From assembly GCA_037954325.1 (NCBI GenBank), contig JBBMNZ010000016.1, positions 3,014,001-3,078,000 of the forward strand: DNA of 64,000 nt, in the 5' to 3' direction. This document shows, one piece after another, positions 59,173 to 64,000 of this stretch (its first letter is position 1; the number at the start of each line of letters is the position of its first letter). The DNA comes from Fistularia commersonii (lineage: Eukaryota; Chordata; Actinopteri; Syngnathiformes; Fistulariidae). The translations under genes were made by a program, and so were the position numbers. The notes under the pieces are model-generated. The model had not been told where the DNA came from. It did not search any database and worked only from the letters and a program-made list of their open reading frames with translations.

Positions 59173-61684
59173 GAATACTTATTTAGATTCAGAGTTTGGC
59201 AAATATCTAATTGTATTTCTTAATAATGTCTCTGGATGAATGGTGCTGGTCAGCATTATTACGATTTAGTCTTCAGCATTCACTAGTATTTTTGCTTATG
59301 AGATGAATGTATAATCTAAAAACATTAAAGGGTGTTTTTCACAGGAAACTTTTTAGTCCTTGTCGGTCTGGTGGTGTTAATCACAAGGGTGTACCATACG
59401 GTTTAAATTTAACATACTTACTTTTGAAAATTCTGCTATATATCGTCTTATATCCAGATATCCAGACCGTGAACTAGATGATCCAAATGACACTCTCTGA
59501 TCCTCATAGTCTTTCCAATTGCAGTCCTCCAACTGACTGAACCTTACAGTGATAAGTGAGAGTAGCCACTAGAGTTTTGTGTCTTAAAGAGAGAATGAGG
59601 AAGACCTGGCACGGAGTGACATGATGAAGTTATAGGCCTAAAGCTGCTCATTGTTATGTATCCGTGGTCTTTCAGTCAAGTGCTCAAAAATACAGAGGGT
59701 GATAGAAATAGCATTCTGGCTGCCAACACATTCTGGTCTCTTTCTATTCCCAAGAAAAGGGTGCATCACTTAAGTAATACCCTGGCCGTTTGTCAGACTC
59801 TTTTATCGGACCAGGCCCAAACTGGAATGATATGGATACAAATGCAATGCAAAGTCTCTGTCTGCTGCTATTTCTCAAGTGTTAACTCATGTATTTAAAG
59901 AAGCCCAGATGAAATTTTCATCAGCTTACACTCAATTCATACCTTTATATCCTTGCTAGGCAACAGGGATTCTCTAGCAAAGTCATCTGTTTTCTGTAAA
60001 CAAAGTATTATCGATGATTTGATTCAATGTGGCTTTGCCAGTGAGTGAGCTGGGGAAGGGATTATGTCCCCAAGCCAAAACCCGATACAAGTTTGAATAA
60101 GGGGATAGATGTGCAGTGCTCATTGTAGCAATGGAGGATAAACTGTTCAACACAGAAATAGCCGCTCAATACCTGGGACATGAAAAGGTTTTCAAAATTA
60201 AGACTCCTTTAAATGGAAAATGTCTTCATTAACTCTTCGCCTATAACAAATAAACTGAACTTCAATGAAAGGTTATAAAACTTTACTTGACGTCTGTGTT
60301 TACTGATGACCCACGAAGAGCATTTTCTGGAAAAAAACTGTGCTGTTTTAATGTACCAAAGGATTTATGTGTCTTGAATGAGTCCGAGTGGAAAGGTGTC
60401 ACTACAACAGCATGTAGCTGTGAAGAAATCCAGAATTCTTCTAATCCACTGCTCTCACAGTATAGGGATTATATCGCTGACTTTTTTTTCTGTTCACAGC
60501 TTGCTTTGCATTCATCTCTCCTCAGTTTGGTTTCAACCTCTGTTGTTGTTCAGCTATTCTGAATAACAACAGGAGTTGTTAATTTTGACGTTATTGAATA
60601 TTGCATCTGGTCTGCTAGCACAAGAACAAATGCTTTTACAACTACCCTTACTTGGGTTATTGTCTATCTTCAAACAGTTTGCAACAAATAAACAGTAAAC
60701 CACTCAAGTAAATGTGAAACTAGATCTATATTCTTAGGTAAAAGTATCATATGTAAGCATTGGCCAATAATTGGCAAATCATCAGAAAACTTGTACCATT
60801 ATTAAACTTTTGAAAACCTATTTGGGACTATCTCTAACTCTTGCAGCCCGAATGCATCTTAAGTCCAACATGCCTGCCTACATGTTTGCTACCATTTTGC
60901 CAGCATTCTCAATTGCCACTATCCTCAATCCTTCATTATCTTACTCTTGAATGGGGGTTTGCTGAATATCCTTTCTCACTGGGCATGAGGCAAGGTAAGC
61001 CCTGAGCATTTGCCACTCGATCACATATTACATTTTTACATACAACTGATCATTCACATGGATTTGGGACACAATTGTCCTCAATTTACAGTGCCAACTG
61101 TGACTGCATGTACCATAGCATTTCATAGCATCACAATAGAAATAGTGCAAACCGTTTTTGTACGCGTTATACTAATGTACTAAAGCTCCTCGAAAAAGTT
61201 TGATTTTTAAAGAGGGAATAGTCGTCCTCCCCCCATGGCCGAAAGACCCTGCCTTTACCTCCGTTGCAAAATTTATGAGCACCTTTAATTTCACCAGCAC
61301 CACTTCAAACTGAAATACTTTACTTTGCGCATTCACTATTGTGGAAACATGAATTCAGCATGGTTAGAAGGGTAACGCTGTCTGGAATTTAGGCAGTGTG
61401 TGCTACTTTGTAGCATTCAAGAGCATTTTTAGAAGCAAATTAAAAGCCACTGTATTTAAAAATAGTTTGTTTTGTGTTCATTTTATTTTGTAGTAAAGTA
61501 CATAGACATAGTTGATTATATAGAATCAGGTACAGACCCATCTTAGATTTGAGTCTTAATATCAAGTGCTTGTTTCAGAAATAAAAGAAGGCAATTAGCA
61601 CATCAAGGTTAAAATTGACACAAGACACATTTTCACATCCTCCCATGCAGGTAGCTAAAAGAGGAGAAAAGTTATCCTTTTGAC
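59173..61684. other. No gene recognised
   Basis: AT-rich to mixed sequence. Frames of 60-91 codons (for example 60287-60562) show no domain and overlap each other. Confidence 0.35.
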
Positions 61685-61900
61685 TGGTAAGCTTTTCATT
61701 TGCCTTGATAAGAAGTCCTAGGATGATGTCTGTCAAACGAGGCCCATTATTGATGGCTATAAAGCTATTTTTCTGCTCAAGGCCAAACTTTAACTCCTCT
61801 CATTGTTGCTCCCCCCTAGATAAGTTCTTCTTTGTTGACTTTGCTGTAATCCGCTTCTAAAACCATTGCGCTTTTTAGCTATCTATGTGAGATTGGCATG
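61685..61900. promoter_or_regulatory. Candidate conserved non-coding element
   Basis: Contains closely spaced TGTCAAA, ATTGATGG and TGTAATCCGC words of the kind bound by TALE and paired-type homeodomain proteins, in a balanced-composition block. It is inference from word content only. Confidence 0.18.
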
Positions 61901-64000
61901 GAAAGCTAAAGAAAAGCATTGACTAATGACCCTATTTGTCATAGTTCAATTTGAATTTGTGGCTGTTGTGGCTTTTTGTCAAGGACCAGCAGTCCTCCTC
62001 AACACTTTTCTGTTATGGCACCTAAAGGGGGAGATGACACAAAGTCTCTCCTCACTTTAAAGGAACAGAGGTACATTTTATAATTCTGCAAGTGGAAGTA
62101 CCAAATAAAGAAATTATCTGCAGAGTAGAATATGCTTACAAGCCGGAAAAGTCTTCTGTCTGTTATTGCCTTGATTATTCAAGTAGTTTCCTTTAGAAAA
62201 TGTGATAAAACAATATCAAAATAGTTATTATCTATTACCAGAGGCTTTAAGTATTGCATTCAAATGTCAAATGTCTTGATCCATATGTTGTAAAAGAAGT
62301 GAGTAATTTTTACCACTGCCCTCAGTCACTCAGTCAGTCACTATGAAATTACATTTTGGTGATATTTATCAGGGTTTTCAAAAGATATCCCTATGAACAG
62401 TTGAAGTTGGAAAAATGAAAAGACTGTATAAGCACTGCAAATACATTAAAAGACGGGAAATATAGAAGACGATCTGTATCAATTAGGGAGAGGGTAAAAG
62501 ACAGAAACAATATAAGAGAAGGGGCAACTAAATCATATAATAGTATAAATAACAGGAAAACAAAAATACCTATTACTGTGAGCCTCTATACACAGTTGTA
62601 AGGAAATTTTATTTACCATGTCGGATCGTAAATGTTTCACAGTAGAATATGGTAAGAATAAATCGATTGAAAATACAGCACAAAAATGCAGTTACATTGA
62701 TGTAGAATATAACTATTGTACGCTACGCTACATTAATAACTTTCAGTGCTTTCCATTGTGGGTGGTTTATTGGGAGTAGTGCTAGATGTGTAGCTAGACA
62801 GCAAGTAAAAAGAAAGTCCTTCAACATCTCTCCAAACTTTTTTGGCAATGGCATAGAGGGCTCTAAAAATGTCTGCAGCTATTGGAGCATGGCATGGGAG
62901 AAATTTGCCATCATTGACAACTGCTCAGTTATCTTCCTCTTGTCTCTAGTATATCCTGAATTGTCTTTAAGCAAGCTCCCTTGACAAAAGTCCAAGGAAT
63001 CTTGTGTCAGTTCTCTTCACTATGTCAACCTAATCAGTATTGAGGCTGACCGAAAACAGAGTGGTCATATCACGTCTGTATACAGGTGGAAACGCTTTGA
63101 GAGAAGACTGCAAATTTGAGCAAGGAAACAAACAGAGCCTGAACCTATTCCATGTTGGGCTTCTGTTCAGCAGGCTGTACACACAGACCCAGTGGCTTGA
63201 ATACTGTGGATGTTTGGTAAGGTTGTCAAAAATCCGGGTTACGCTGATCAACCCCTGAATGCTCTAATTTGGATGCTCAAAAGTGTAGACTGGATGTCTG
63301 TAAGAAAAAGAAACACTCATGAAAGTAATCCTCACAATGCGCACAGGCTTCCCCGGATGGAACAAAGGTTGCTGGGTGGAGGAAGATGATGGCATTGTTC
63401 ACCCATTTGCTATGTTGTTACGGAAACCGCAGGGAGTTTATCAGTGGACACCAGGGGTTGAAGATAGATAAGAAGCAACTTCTCAAGTTCTTCATAAGTT
63501 TCTCTTGTTAGTGCAACTGGCTTTTAGCATTCAGGGATATCAATGAGATTTGTGGTCTGGGTGAATGGACCACACTGGAGATTTTCCATAACTGTATCGC
63601 TTTGGTGTTACTGAGTTTCAGCACCCAATCAACACTGTAAACCATATGAACCAGGCTAAGAGGGTTACCAGACAAGGTTGTAAATATGACAATAACAGAA
63701 TCAAGGTAAATACCATGACATTGGTGTCTGCACTGCTTGGAGCTTAGAACAATCTTTATAAAATATAAAAAGAAAAACAAACACAAATACCTAAAACCTA
63801 ATACCTAAAAAAATGAAAAAACCCAGAACACAAACAGGAAACAGAACAGGATAAAGGCAAAACTAAAAACCCTACTTTTGTAATGCTACATTAAAAGACA
63901 ACATATGTAAGCCAAGGAGCTGGTAGGTAGACTAGTGACCAGTGGTACTTCCGACAATTGACAGCACAACTACATCAGGATAACCTCAGACGATCAGCAA
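61901..64000. other. No gene recognised
   Basis: The part at 62760-63720 is less AT-rich and could hold a decayed repeat or exons, but no domain, splice pairing or family was recognised on either strand. A (CAGT)n-like trio lies near 62324-62342. Confidence 0.3.

Overview
The window looks like intergenic or intronic DNA of a ray-finned (teleost) fish. It is AT-rich, has long (CA/GT)n microsatellites, and carries a typical teleost set of mobile elements: RTE-type LINEs including Rex3, Tc1-like DNA transposons, a pogo/Tigger-like element, an L2-like LINE fragment and two kinds of tRNA-headed short repeats. I found no host protein-coding gene, rRNA, genuine tRNA gene, CRISPR array or operon. Nearly every long open frame is either a transposon remnant or an antisense shadow of one.

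Layout. 1-3137: a near-complete but dead RTE LINE (copy A, minus strand) with a probable 15-bp target-site duplication. 3138-11040: mostly single-copy sequence, with a ZNF143/Staf-type promoter motif at 4295, an enhancer-like block near 6040-6330, a LINE reverse-transcriptase fragment (7180-7736) and a short-repeat fragment. 11059-11497: a tRNA-headed repeat and a 103-bp (GT)n. 11498-18330: mostly unannotated, with a CpG-dense, CRE-containing candidate promoter at 15430-15910. 18335-22892: a Sleeping-Beauty-type Tc1 fossil split by a tRNA-like element between inverted repeats, followed by RTE copy D, itself split by a 1.6-kb LTR-like insertion. 23250-25168: a second Tc1 fragment and a perfect 51-bp tandem duplication. 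27029-29430: a complete Tc1 transposon with ~200-bp inverted repeats and TA duplication, whose transposase is split by an L2-like LINE tail. 31999-34905: Rex3 with a (GATG)n tail, a 318-codon open endonuclease frame and a (TTAGGG)3 tract. 34906-39300: quiet, with a perfect 11-1-11 palindrome. 39410-46320: RTE copies B and C, each internally deleted. 46321-64000: short repeats, two pogo-like fragments in opposite orientation, a second Rex3 fragment, and several kilobases in which I recognise nothing.

There is no cooperating gene system here. What can be read is the history of insertion: three nested insertions give a relative chronology, and all six large RTE-class fragments lie on the minus strand. 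I found no convincing evidence for a previously undescribed system. The best leads are the inverted-repeat-bounded tRNA-like module, the LTR-like insertion, the tail shared by the short repeats and Rex3, and a few candidate regulatory or conserved non-coding blocks that need comparative data.
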